From Megachile rotundata (Eukaryota; Arthropoda; Insecta; Hymenoptera; Megachilidae), in the NCBI RefSeq assembly GCF_050947335.1, contig NC_134988.1:8432001-8496000 (forward strand): 64,000 nt of DNA, written 5' to 3'. Every line of letters starts with the position of its first letter. Position 1 is the stretch's first letter. The notes beneath the pieces were generated by a model, which did no database searches, had not been told where the DNA came from, and saw only the letters and a list, made by a program, of their open reading frames with translations. Position numbers and translations under genes: made by a program. Shown here one piece after another: positions 35,640 through 48,300 of this stretch.

Positions 35640-37035
35640 CTACAGATAACGATACTAAGGATATACGAAATATATGCTGATTACATAATATTATTAATGA
35701 TGTACAATGCAATTGATAATGGTACTACACATATGTGACACTGTAGGTTATGTTACTGAACATACATGATGCCATGAGTTATAATGCTTGAGATGTATGA
35801 TACCATGGATTATGGTACTAGATACAAATTATGATACAAGAAATATATGTTGATATACATAATAATATCAACGATGTACAATGCAATTGATAATGGTACT
35901 ACACACATGTGACAATGTAGATTATGTTACTGAACATACATGATGCCATGAGTTATAATGCTTGAGATGTATGATACCATGGATTATGGTACTAGATACA
36001 AATTATGATACAAGAAATATATGTTGATGTACATAATAATATCAACGATGTACAATGCAATTGATAATGGTACTACACATATGTGACACTGTAGGTTATG
36101 TTACTGATCATACATGATGCCATGAGTTATAATACTTGAGATATATGATGCCATGAATTATGGTACTAGATACAAATTATAATACAAGAAATATATGTTG
36201 ATGTACATAATAATATCAACGATGTACAATGCAATTGATAATGGTACTACACATATGTGACACTGTAGGTTATGTTACTGATCATACATGATGCCATGAG
36301 TTATACTGCTTGAGATATATGATGCCATGAATTATGGTACTAGATACAAATTATGATACAAGAAATATATGTTGATATACTTAATATCAATGATGTACAA
36401 TGCAATTGATAATGGTACTACACATATGTGACACTGTAGGTTATGTTACTGAACATACATGATGCAATGAGTTATACTGCTTGAGATATATGATGCCATG
36501 AATTATGGTACTAGATACAAATTATAATACAAGAAATATATGTTGATGTACATAATAATATCAACGATGTACAATGCAATTGATAATGGTACTACACATA
36601 TGTGACACTGTAGGTTATGTTACTGAACATACATGATGCCATGAGTTATACTGCTTGAGATGTATGATACCATGAATTATGGTACTAGATACAAATTATG
36701 ATACAAGAAATATATGTTGATATACATAATATCAATGATGTACAATGCAATTGGTAATGATACTACACATATGTGACACTGTAGGTTATGTTACTGATCA
36801 TACATGATGCCATGAGTTATACTGCTTGAGATATATGATGCCATGAATTATGGTACTAGATACAAATTATGATACAAGAAATATATGTTGATATACATAA
36901 TAATCTCAACGATGTACAATGCAATTGATAATGGTGCTACACATATGTGACACTGTAGATTATGTTACTGATCATACATGATGCCATGAGTTATACTGCT
37001 TGAGATATATGATGCCATGAATTATGGTATTAGAT
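35640..37035 (+). repeat. 174 bp satellite array, about eight units
   Basis: caatgcaattgataatggta starts at 35705, 35879, 36053, 36227, 36398, 36572, 36743 and 36917; spacings are 174 except two of 171. Units are roughly 95% alike. Inside each, ~30 bp sub-words (gttatgttactgaacatacatgatgcc, cut here by words such as ttatggtacta and gatgccatga) resemble the 62 bp repeat at the left. Confidence 0.92.
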
Positions 37036-37260
37036 GCATGTATAGGGCTATAGTATGTACTATAGTACACTGCAATATTGTATAGTACTATAGTATGTGC
37101 TATATGTCTTGTACTATACTGTAGCTGTATATAGTACTATAATATGTGTGATATTAAACTAGCAGCATTATTTATACCACAATACAATATATACTCTAAT
37201 ATGTATTATAATACAATAGCACAGTCCTATAAGATACTACTATGTTCATACAAAGAAATC
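37036..37260. repeat. TATAGTACTATAGTATG low-complexity tract
   Basis: Short degenerate repeats of tatagtac and atatgtg words that trail off the satellite. Confidence 0.6.
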
Positions 37261-38514
37261 CAATATAAAACTTTCCTAAAATTAAACGCTAATATATTTA
37301 TCTAATTTAGTACCACATTTCAAGAAAGAATAGTTCCATATAATTTGAACAAAACGTTCGTTCGAAATTCGACATCGTAGACAGACAGACCTTCGTAAAA
37401 AGTCGAAATGATTCTTTGGCATGCAATTGTGAAGCACTTAAGGAGAAAAGCAATCAACATTTCAGGAAATTGTAACGCGTCGTTCCCAGTTCGAACAAGT
37501 TACAGCAAATTTTTCGCTGGTAAGCGAACGAGAGTTTGGATCCTGTCCAGAGTTCTTCACTTTGGACATACTTGCACAAACTCTACTCAGCTTCCAAGTC
37601 GATTCACATTTTGCGAGCCATTTCAAAATGAGTTGCACTTTATTAATTTAAAGCCCCGCCTCTTCAACGACTTTCGATGAAATTATCGCCATACGCTTGA
37701 TTGAATTCTGCGAACAGAGTACACTGCGCTTCCCCTCGTAAGTTGACGGAATTTTCGAAAGTTTAAATTACTTTTGATCAAAATCCTTTGAAATTTATTC
37801 CTCAAAGCAACCATTTTTCATTACGTGCTACCTTGTTTTATTCATTACCAACTTTGCCAATTTTCTATTAGTACTCTTTCTTATATAAAAAATCGCGTCA
37901 CCATTTTGTATTTGAAGAAGAAAAAAATTTCTTTGGTACTCCTTGAAAATTTCATCAAAATCATGTGTAAAGTATCATTTCCATTAATTATTCAATTTTA
38001 AAACAATTTTTTTAAGCGAGGGTTTTTAGTTATTTTTCTTTTTGTGAATAATGAACATGGTCAGCAGCTGATACACGTATAAAGTATGAAGTATAGAGGA
38101 TTATGTGGATTAAGAATTAAAAATTTGCAAAAGGCAACATTAACACGAAAGATCATTAAATTTTCGCCTGCGTTTGCCGGGTCGTGAGACTGTTATGAGT
38201 AGAATATGCATGTTGAATATCACAAACATGGTTTGTAGAATAAACAATGAGGTTCGTTACTTTACTCTCTTAATTAGTGCCCGGTATGAATTGAGAATTA
38301 TATGAAATTCTGTTCCAGAAAATTATCATTTGTACAAATTAAGCTTAATTAATCAAGCATGGTAAAAGTATATGGTAATAACGCAGTTTTTGGTCGTGAT
38401 GTAGATTCAGGATTTAACACGCGGGTATTTACAGAGGTAGTAGTAGAGGTATTTAGTGCTGTATGTGGATTTAATATTACTTGATTTGGTATGAAATAAG
38501 GTACATTTGGTTTG
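37261..38514. other. Unique block, no supported gene
   Basis: The 90-codon frame at 37408-37680 has no recognised domain. The remainder is AT-rich with nothing identified. Confidence 0.35.
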
Positions 38515-39109
38515 AATTTAATGATTTGGGGATTTGGGATTTTGGGGTTTTGGGGATTTGAGGATTTGAAGATTTGAGGATTTGGGGATTTGGGGATTTG
38601 GGAATTTGGGAATTTGGGGATTTGGGGATCTTAGGATTTGAGGATTTAGGGATTTGAGGTTCTAGGGATTTTAGGGATTTAGGAATTTAGGGGTTAGGAA
38701 TTTGGGGATTTGGGGATTTGCGAATTTGGGGATTTGGGGATTTGGGGATTTAGGGATTTGGGGATTTAGGGATTTGGGGATTTAGGGATTTAAGGATTTA
38801 GGGATTTAGAGATTTAGGGATTTAGGGATTTGGGGATTTGTGGGTTTGGGGATTTGGAGATTTGGAGATTTGGAGATTTGGGGATATGGGAATTTGGGAA
38901 TTTGGGGACTTGGAAATTTGGGGACTTGGAAATTTGGGGATATGGGAATTTGGGAATTTGGGGATTTGGAGATTAGGTATTTAGGGATGTAGAGATATAG
39001 GGATTAGGAATTAGGGGTTTAGAAATCAGAGATTTAGAAATCAGAGATTTAGAAATCAGTGATTTAGGAATTAGAGATTTAGGGATTTTATGATCTTGTG
39101 ATGTGGAGA
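38515..39109 (-). repeat. 9 bp GATTTGGGG array (reverse of the CCCCAAATC family)
   Basis: gatttgggg and gatttaggg units on the plus strand, so this array is in the opposite orientation to most others. GGGG and GGG runs are spaced by ATTT or AATTT, matching the G-quadruplex pattern on the plus strand. It degrades into gatttagaaatcaga units near 39000-39080. Confidence 0.9.
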
Positions 39110-39500
39110 TTTGGTGATTTGATGATTTGGTGATTTGGTGATTTGGTGATTTGGTGATTTGGTGATTTGGTGATTTGGTGAATTGACGATTGATGATTTG
39201 GTGTTTTTATAATTTTGTGATTTAGTAAATTGACAATTTGATGACTTCATGATCTGGTGATTTAGTAATATTCTGATTTCATTATTTAGTTATTCAGTGA
39301 TTTAATAATTTAGTAATTCAAAGATTCAGTAATTCAATGATTCATTATTTCCACAATTTAGTAATTTAGTAATTTAGGACCATAGTCCTAAAGAAATTTA
39401 GTAATTCACTGATTCAATGATTCAATATCTCAGTAATTTAATAATTCAATATACAATTCAGTAATATAGTAAACTAATAATTTAGTAATTTAATAATATT
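39110..39500 (+). repeat. GATTTGGT 8-mer run grading into AATTTAGTAATTC
   Basis: 39113-39180 is a near-perfect run of gatttggt. It then decays into gatttagta and aattcagtgattcaatg words. Confidence 0.85.
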
Positions 39501-39905
39501 ACATGACTCAAGTATGATATTATTATAACTCATTATAACTCTTATATCGTTAACTATTGTATTATGTAACTCTTAATATTGTCTGCTGTAACATTACACA
39601 CATAAGTTCACTATCGCTACATATGTTATTATATGTGTATCTCTGGTATCATTTATTATAGTAGTACATAACTTTCATATATTTTACCATAACATTATAA
39701 AACTCAGTATCACTTGATAAATTATTATATATCCCTGGTATCATCCTTTATAGTAATGCATCAATTTCATATAGTTTACCATAACATTATAGTTCATCAG
39801 TACAATTGCTAGATATATTATTATATATCCCTGACATCGTTCATTACAGTATTATAACTCTTGCACCGTTCATTACAATATTATATGTTGTGTAAATATA
39901 CAGTT
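39501..39905 (+). repeat. ~92-97 bp tandem repeat, three to four units
   Basis: accataacattata at 39686 and 39778, and ctggtatcat-ttata at 39643 and 39735 with a variant near 39831. Confidence 0.75.
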
Positions 39906-40839
39906 ATTTGCTGTGACATTCTTATGTCTTCAACATTTTAAACTTCGATACTGCATGATTTTATCGTACGCTAATATTAAATTACTACCATAATATTTCA
40001 TATCTTCATCAAGGAAGGAATACATAAAACACTTTTGTATAAGTATTGTATCATTCTTAAAGTGTATAAAAATCGATATACATATATGCACGTATGTATA
40101 TGTATATGTATATGTGTTGCTTAACGTTTCTCGATAGCAAAATAGTCCTTTAATCCTCCCCAATCTCGACACCGCATTAAATTTCCTTGCTTTTTATTTT
40201 GATTCGTTTCGAGAACTCAGGAAACAATAACACCGATGGATTTCACGAACAGTTCCAAACGATGCAAAACAGGTTTTGGAAACCTGATACCCGCACGCCA
40301 AAAGCTTTGTTATTTTTCTCTCACCATGCATCTAAATTTCTGAATGGGGAAAAAAAGAAAGAGAGGAACTAAAATCGAATGAAACTTTGATACTATTTCG
40401 GGTTACATACTGTTACGAACGAACCAATCCCGAACTAAATTTGTTTTTTTCCCCTGTACGATTCAATTTTCACCATCAACAGTCACGTATGTAGGTTGAA
40501 ATGTATCACGTTGCAAGCTCGAAACCAGCATCTATCCCATAACGCAATGCTGTGTATACTTTCATACTGTTTGAAATTAACTTTCGGATCGCGACGCGTT
40601 CACATTTGATGTTAAACGCAAAATTCTAATTACATTACATGGTTTGCCACGGTTCAACTAATTTGAATTGTAAAACTGTCTCTCCAAATAATTTATCGAA
40701 ACGTTTGCGGTGTTATTAATAGAAATTAATTATATTCTTATAATTAGTAGCTTATAATAATATAATTTTATACTTTTAGACTTTTATTTATTAATATTAT
40801 ATGTATTCATTTAATATTAATTTTATATAATTGTATAAC
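39906..40839. other. Unique AT-rich sequence, no gene seen
   Basis: It contains a short tatatg run at 40085-40115. Frames at 39930-40172 minus and 40187-40372 plus have no recognised domain. Confidence 0.35.
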
Positions 40840-41010
40840 TTGGTATGATTCGGCAATATAGAGATTCGGTAATGTAGAGATTCAGGAATATAAAAACTCG
40901 GCAATATAGATATTCCAGAATATACAAATTTGGAGATATGGTACCTCAAGAGTATAAAAACTCAGGTTCATAACAATTCGCAAATATAGTAATTTAGGAA
41001 CAGTATAATG
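40840..41010 (+). repeat. ~18 bp degenerate repeat (AATATAGAGATTCGG)
   Basis: Successive words ttcggcaatatagaga, ttcggtaatgtagaga, ttcaggaatataaaaa and ctcggcaatatagata. Confidence 0.7.
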
Positions 41011-41021
41011 ATCTCGATATG

Positions 41022-41085
41022 TGCTCTCCTAACCACCTGGGTCAACCTCACGCGCCAACTCGAGGGTTGACATCGGTACACAAGC
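41022..41085 (+). repeat. Dispersed motif, copy A
   Basis: ctaaccacctgggtcaacct, then cacgcgccaactcg and ggttgacatcggtacac. It has an internal near-inverted repeat: gtcaacctc faces gagggttgac. Copies B (41640-41715) and C (3720-3792, minus) share the same order of words. Confidence 0.6.
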
Positions 41086-41639
41086 AAAATTGGAAGATAC
41101 GGAGATCATACGGGCCTCACACGCTAGGTTCACACGAGAAACCTATTATTATATTTCACGCACTCGAACATGATTTTTACGCCTCCGCCTTTCTGCGGTC
41201 GAGGTGAACCATCTTGGGATCGAAGATGGTGACTACCATCGTTACTCTCTTATTTGTGGAGATACGAAAAATTGCTTCGAGAGAAAGTTATTGTGTTTCG
41301 CTCATGCAACTGTATTGTGGCGGAGGTCATCTAAGGTTGTGTCCTCCGATATTTCACGGAGATGGTCATATTTTTAATGGAAATGTATATCTTTCTTTAT
41401 GGAGATTCTTTGGGTCATTCCGAGTAAAAAAGTATTAGAGTACAATATCTCTAAAATTAATAGTTCTTCAATTATTTAAAATTCAAAAGTGAGGTACTTG
41501 GTATAGAAGATTGAAAATAACTCAGAAAGTATTGACTTTTGAGGTACTGTATCCCAACAAGTTTTTTACATAGAATGTTCCATAGAATCGATCTATGTAA
41601 TCAAAAATATATACTTCCAACAAAACATCAATCACCTTG
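41086..41639. other. Unique sequence between motif copies
   Basis: The frame at 41214-41438 has no recognised motif. No gene is supported. Confidence 0.3.
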
Positions 41640-41715
41640 AAGTCTGTTGAAAAAATGGGTCAACCTCTTCACGCGCCAACTCGTGGATTGACATCAGTAT
41701 ATCCGAAACGTCCGA
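41640..41715 (+). repeat. Dispersed motif, copy B
   Basis: atgggtcaacctcttcac, gcgccaactcg, ggattgacatcagtata. It lies 617 bp from copy A in the same orientation. Confidence 0.6.
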
Positions 41716-42777
41716 GATACATTTGTAAACGAACAAATCGTTCTACATGCTTTTCACCCGAATCACCTGCAATATTTTGTAAACGTGAAAACGAGTTATT
41801 AATTGTAATTCTACGTCAACAAAGAAGCAATAAGTGACGATAATTGATGTCGAGTGAGAATGAACGCGCAATTAAAACGCGTAACATATTTATGAGTAAT
41901 TTATTAATAATTTGTAGCACTCATAAGGTTGGTCCAGCATCGGAATTTAAGTTATCACGCATGCCTTGCATTTAAAACGTCGTTTTTCGCTACGCCAAGC
42001 ATGCTGCAGCAGTTGAACGACATTAATTTCCACGCATTATCGATGAATAGCTCATTGAACGGTTTTCAGTTAACGCGTTCCACGCGCGTGTTTTAAATGC
42101 TTAAATTTTCACAATCAAGACGATTTCATTGAATTCTGTCCCTGTAACTCGACGTCATAATTGTACATAATATTCTGCTTCTAAACGTTATTTTATTAAA
42201 TACCTAATTAGTGACATGTCATATCTAAAAATTGACACTATAAACAAGGAAAAATTTGATCGGATTATTCTTATTTTTAGTAAATGTTATCAAATATTTT
42301 CACTATCTTGTCGTTGAGGATGTGTTTCAAGGTTCAAGTTGGTGAGACGCATCCTTTACTGTATAACTTTCAGAAAAATTACTCAGAGTTTATTTTGTTC
42401 TACTAAATTTGACAATAATTGCATATAAAATTTCTTTGAACACAAAGTATGCAAATATCACGCAAGAGCAATTCAAAGTTATGACAGTTAACAAACAGTT
42501 CTTTACTTTTAATCAATACTACTTAATTATTTATAAATCCCGCTAAATATATTCGCAATATTTCTGTCCATTCATTATTCATAGCCAGAAGAAGTTAACA
42601 CGAGCATTTTAAATCAGATAACTTGTCGGACTCTTAACACCTGTGACAGATTTGCATAGAAATTTATGCGCAAGCTTGTTAATTGTGAATGAGGTTTCAG
42701 ATCAGAAATACGACTTGAAATATTAACTCCTGCAAGTGTTTCAGTCGCGTCAAAGGTACTTAATTATTTCTGCAGTA
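41716..42777. other. Unique sequence, no gene seen
   Basis: Single-copy, moderately AT-rich; nothing recognised. Confidence 0.35.
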
Positions 42778-43261
42778 TTAACCTCTTAGACACGGTCCAC
42801 TATAGTGGCTCTCGCGAATGTCATCGTAGGTTACATAGCGCCATAGTGGCTCACTCTACCGGCTCACTCGCTCACCGTTTCAATTGAATGATCCTTTTCA
42901 TACGTTTTGATTCGCACTTGTTTGCCTTCACCACGTTTTATAAGAGTATTAACAAATCCCACAAAAGTACATTACATGTAAATAAAAGGTAACGTCAGGT
43001 TTAAGCACCATGGGGCACCTCTTTGCACTGGTACATGATATTGGAAACATTTGGAAATTACATATTTTGTGAATTTTTTAAAAAGTAAATTATCAAGGTT
43101 AAAGTATATGTGACATCTTTGGGAAAAATTATAATTTAATCATCGAAAACTTTGTTCCAATGTACTCGTGCACAGAACAGCAGCGTCACACATTGTAGTG
43201 CTGCTTAGTCGGGTCAGACTCTGAGAAGCACCGTAAAATTCAGCCGTGCCTAAGAGGTTAA
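42778..43261. mobile_element. piggyBac-like miniature element, 484 bp with TTAA ends
   Basis: Both ends are TTAA (42778-42781 and 43258-43261), followed inward by 14 bp terminal inverted repeats: cctcttagacacgg at 42782-42795 and ccgtgcctaagagg at 43244-43257, with one mismatch. A perfect subterminal palindrome ccactatagtgg lies at 42797-42808. TTAA duplication with short terminal repeats is the known hallmark of piggyBac-type elements. There is no transposase frame inside, so it is non-autonomous. Near the right end, gcttagtcgggtcagactct (43203-43222) resembles the 20-mer in 31733-32525. Confidence 0.8.
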
Positions 43262-44264
43262 GATAAATAAAAGGCATTGAAATATTAGGTATATTTTGTA
43301 TTCAGTGATCTTTAATTATACAAATTACAATTAGTATGGAACTCAAAGCTCAATATTTATGCAAACATGATTCAAGTTCACCACATTTGAACTGTAACGT
43401 GCCTCACGAGTCTGACCCTATGTTACTAGCCAAGAGTCTAAAAAGTGACTATGTGAAATCGATTCACAAAAGTGTTGCATTCGACATGTGTATCAGAATT
43501 GAAAATTTTATTCAATAATAAATTGTTATTTCATTCATTATCGCAACAATTTAATTGCACGTGTAGAGCAAAGTGTTAGGAGTCCATTCGATCGGATGAA
43601 AATTGAAACGTTCCGCTATCAGGCAGAGGGATATCGTTGATAATTTACACGTATATGAATAACGAATTAATATTTCATAGTATGACCTGTATAAACGTTT
43701 AATCCTGGCTGTACATAATTCCACTTACTTTGATGTTATTACGCGTCTCGGCTCCGCACCGGTGCAGCTTGTCGACGACGTAACAAGCGGCTATCGCAGC
43801 TTCTAAACCGGGATTTCATTTCGCTTTAATTGAACATGGTGTTGAGTTTCGTAACGTTACTAACAATCCGCATCGGGTTACGGTCTCTCCGCTTTCTGTA
43901 TTCGCATTTCCACGCACATTCATGTTCCTATGACTTCATACGGCGATCCTACCGCGTATAAGCAGTCGTTTACCAGGTCATTCTGACCTCATCTGGTCGT
44001 AAACACGAAGCTTATCAAATACCAGAAACTTGGACTTTCGTTCTATGAAGTTACGTCACTGGCTTACTTTTTAGTTTAATTGCGCAAGAAAATTATATAC
44101 TTCACTTATTTTAATTACCTTGAAACATCAAGGGCATTCTTAGTTAATTTCCTTTGGACACGTAATTGCCACTTTTGGAGATATTCGCAAAGAAGTTTAA
44201 TTAAATTTGCATTTTGATTGGCGTGTCCTGTTATAGTGGAGTACTTCATTAAAGTTTTATAGGT
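43262..44264. other. Unique sequence, GC-richer at 43740-44060
   Basis: Single-copy. The 60-codon frame at 43336-43518 has no recognised motif. No gene is supported. Confidence 0.35.
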
Positions 44265-44965
44265 TAATATACATGTAACTTAAAGATAACATATATCAAA
44301 TGTTTTACGCAATATGTAACATGACATGTATAGAATATTTTGTGCAATGTTTAACATAACGTACATAAATTATTTTGTATGTTGCATAGCATAACATACA
44401 TAAAATATTTTATATAATTCATGGGATAACATGCATAAAATATTTTGTATAATGTATGATTTAACATACATCAAATATATTATTGTTGTAACACATGTGA
44501 CATATGTAACATATGTGAAATATTTTTTATAACATACAATATAACACATATGAAATATTTTGTATAATTTAACATGTGTACATGATATATTTTATACAGT
44601 ATGCATATTATAACACATGTGAAATATTTAATATAACGTATAACATAACACATGTGAAATATTTTATATGACGTATAACATAACACATGTAAAATATTTA
44701 ATATAACGTATGATATAACACATGTGAAATACTTTATATGACGTATAACATAACACATGTGAAATATTTTATACAGTGTGCATATCATAACACATGTAAA
44801 ATATTTAATATAACGTATAATATAACACATGTGAAATATTTAATGTAATGTATAACATAACATATGTGAAATATTTTATACGATGTATAATGTAACATAC
44901 CCAAAATATTTCATATAATATATGACACAACGTGCATCAAATATTTCATATGATACATGACATAA
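44265..44965 (+). repeat. 35 bp tandem array (AACACATGTGAAATATTT)
   Basis: aacacatgt starts at 44612, 44647, 44682, 44717 and 44752 (35 bp steps), with more degenerate units on both sides. The palindrome acacatgtg recurs in each unit. The minus frame 44830-44480 is an artefact. Confidence 0.88.
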
Positions 44966-46009
44966 TATAAAATATATAAAAAATCAATTTTTCATAAAGT
45001 ATTTCAAATTTTTATAAATGAAAATATTATCAAAAATATTCTCTAAAATTAAGCTTATAATGAAAAAAATATATGTGTAGTTCAATCAATAAACAGTACG
45101 AATCTTAAAAAATTGCACCAATAAAAAATTTTCTATCATATCTAATAATGAAAATTCCCTTAAATCACGTTACAGTAAATATTTCCTATAACCCGCCTAT
45201 TTAAAAAATAGTTCTGTTTCTTTAAAATAATAATGCCCCAGGAAACCCGTATAAACATGAAAGAATCGTAAGCGGGGATATTTTCAACACTACAGACTAT
45301 TCAAGAGGAAGACACGAAAATACGAATACAAAACCGTTTGATACAATTTCCAACGTTTCCCTTTATGAGATTTCTATTCTGAAAATGAATCTGACGACAA
45401 AGGGATATCTTTGTCGTGCTTGTACCGGAAAGAATAGTTTTCCTGTATACAAGTCGCGCGAACTCTACAAATCTTCGAGTAATATAGGTTCATATGAAAT
45501 CGCTTCTTCTTTCAGCGCGACGTGCCCTAAAGCTTGAGCTTTTAATACGACTGTCGTGAATGGAAACGTCTCTGACGGTGTTCCTCCGTGCGATAGAATA
45601 TTGCGTTGCTCCGCCAGAGCAAAACCCAATCGCCTGATATAACGAGGCTAACGCGTGATTTTGAAAGGTGAACCAATCTACTACGGTGAAAGGAGTGATT
45701 TTCATTATTGGCTTCTTTACCGCCGACTTGCACGCCCGCCATGAACTTATCGAAATCACTCGAACGTGTCGATCGTTTTACAAATCCTTTTTTCAATTTC
45801 TCTTCGTGTGGACTTATTTCGATTACATTTGTCGATGACTTACGGATGATCAACTTGTCAGAATGTAATCTTCGGAGCTGAGGGTCATACACAAATTTTT
45901 TTAAGGAATATGGAACAAAATGTCAGAGATGAACCTTTCTGAAATCTTGTGAAGGTAGAAAAGTAGAAAGTAGAAAGTTGGATGTGGAACTTTGGTGATA
46001 TGGACTGAA
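44966..46009. other. Unique block, GC-richer at 45390-45780
   Basis: Two overlapping minus frames (45892-45542 of 116 codons and 45759-45490 of 89 codons) are the longest in a non-repetitive part of the window. Neither has a recognised domain, and a simple exon cannot be argued by eye. Confidence 0.35.
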
Positions 46010-46400
46010 CTACTTGATAAATTGAGTGCATTGACTATATTGGATTAATATGATGCATTGACTAATAACAGCAGATTATTATTAGCAAAATTGAACCTGA
46101 CAGTGAAAAACACTGTCCACATCCTTAAATCCTCAAATCTTCAAACTTCTAAATTGACTGCATTGACTGCATTGGATTAAATTTATACATTGATTAATAA
46201 CAGTAAATTATTATTAACAAAATTGAACCTAACAAGGAGGAATACTGTCCACATCCTTAAATCCTCAAATCTTCAAATTTCTAAATTGACTGCATTGCGT
46301 AGATTGGATTAAATTTATACATTGATTAATAACAGTATATTATTATTAGCAAAATTGAACCTAACAGTGAGAAACACTGTTTACGTCCTTAACTCCTCAA
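46010..46400 (+). repeat. ~131 bp tandem repeat, three units
   Basis: ttga(c/t)taataacag starts at about 46059, 46190 and 46322. Each unit includes attattagcaaaattgaacc, cactgt and ccttaaatcctcaaatcttc. Confidence 0.85.
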
Positions 46401-47730
46401 ATCTCTATCTTCATAAACTTGCAAATAAGTTCATAAATCTTCAAAGTTCCACATCTATAAATCTATAAATCAAATCTCTAAACCCACAAATTTACAACTG
46501 TCCAGATTTCTAAATCACTTAAGATGTACATCATTAACCTGCCAGATAAACCTTCAAATCCACAAATATTCAAATATCTAAGTTCCCATGTTACCAAAGT
46601 TCCACATATCCACCTAAATCCTCAAAGCTTGATGCCTCCAAATTCACAAATGATCAAATATCTGAATTTCCATATCACCAAAGTTCCAGATTTCCATATC
46701 TTGAAACTTCCAAATTAACAAATATCCAAATATCTAAGTTTCCATGTTACCAAAGTTCCACATGTCCACCTAAATCTACAAAGCTTGATGCCTCCAAATC
46801 CACAAATGATCAAATATCTGAATTTCCATATCACCAAAGTTCCACATTTCCATATCTTGAAACCTCCAAATCCACAAATATCCAAATATCTAAGTTCTCA
46901 CGTTACCAAAGTTTCACATGTCCACCTAAATCCTCAAAGCTTGATGCCTCCAAATCCACAAATTATAAAATATCTAAATTTCCGTATCACCAAAATTTTA
47001 CATCGCTAAATCCACAAATCCTGAAACCAAATCCACAAGTTGCCAATTATTTGAATACCCAAATTATCAAAGTTCCATATTCTTAACCTCCCAAATCTTG
47101 AAGTCTCCAACTTCCTAAATACCCATATCATCAAATCCCCAAATTCGTAAATTTTCAAATACCACACCATCGAATCTCTAAATCTCCAAATCCATCAACT
47201 CCCAAATTCCCAAATTCCCAAATCACCAAAGTTCCACATTCTTAATCTCCTAAATCTCGAAACCTCCACCTTTCTAAATTTTCATATCATCAAATCCCAA
47301 AATCTCAAAATTTTCTAACATCCCACCAAGTCTCCAAATCCTCAAATCTTCAAATCTCTCAACTCCCAAGTTCCCAAATCGCCAAAGTTCCACATTCTTA
47401 ATCTCCCAAATCTTGAAGTCTCCAACTTCCTAAATTCCCATATCATCAAATCCCCAAATTCGTAAATTTTCAAATACCTTACCATCGAATCTTCGAATCC
47501 CCAAATCCCCAAATCCATCAACTCCCAAATTCCCAAATCACCAAAGTTCCACATTCTTAATTTCCCAAATCTTGAAGCCTCCAACTTCCAAAATTCCCAT
47601 ATCATCAAATCCCAAAAGCTGCAAACTTTCTAACATCTCACCAAATCTCACTACATCTCCAAATCTCACTAAGTCTTCAAATCCCCAAATCCCTCACCCC
47701 CCAAATTCCTCAAGTCCCCAAATATCACTT
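46401..47730 (+). repeat. 156-161 bp higher-order repeat of CCAAATC words
   Basis: ccaaagttccacat marks each unit near 46595, 46751, 46907, 47068, 47227, 47383 and 47542. In the left half, aaagcttgatgcctccaaat is at 46624, 46780 and 46936. In the right half the second landmark is cttaatctcccaaatctt. The two halves are subfamilies of one repeat. The tail (47640-47730) is short ccaaatc units. Confidence 0.88.
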
Positions 47731-48300
47731 CCCAATTTCGCCGTCGCACAAATGAATTTCAACAATTTATACCGCTCGAAACGGGGTCCTTTCGGGCCAC
47801 GGCAACGACAAAATTAAACGGCAAATGTAAAAGAAATGGTAGGAAACTCGAAGGACATAGTAACAAGACCAGCGAAGGTATAGCCATCGTTGAACCCTCA
47901 GGGCGATCGCACGAAAATGAATTTAATTATTAGAGTAGCTGGACCGTCGGTCCAACGTTCTTGCGACACACGAGCTACCTATTAAATTTCGCGTCCAAAA
48001 TCCAGAGCTCGTTGCACTTGCCCGTCCCGTCGCCCCTAGGGCGCCTTCGAATTATGAGGGGGCCTCCGGGAAATCTTCTATCGTCTCGATGCCTGAATAT
48101 CCGCCGAGTCCACGTGCTCGCATTCCTGTCCAAATCTAACCAGATAACAAGAACGACCTGGAGATTGCTTCATTAGCCGAAACGCGTAATTACGCCGCCT
48201 GTTTGCTCTTATGCTTATATCACGGCGAAAATTGTGAAGTACGTAATTTCTTTTGCAGGTTGTTATTTTGAAATTAATCGTCATGAAATTGGAATGGACG
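47731..48300. other. GC/CpG-rich unique block with palindrome
   Basis: One of the most GC-rich blocks in the window. tggaccg-t-cggtcca at 47940-47954 is a perfect inverted repeat around one base. Frames at 47961-48176 plus and 48284-48078 minus have no recognised domain. Candidate conserved noncoding block. Confidence 0.4.

Noticed and set aside
45490..45892. Overlapping minus frames of 116 and 89 codons as a candidate exon
   Set aside because: No recognisable domain, two frames compete over the same bases, and codon pattern cannot be judged by eye; left as unique sequence.
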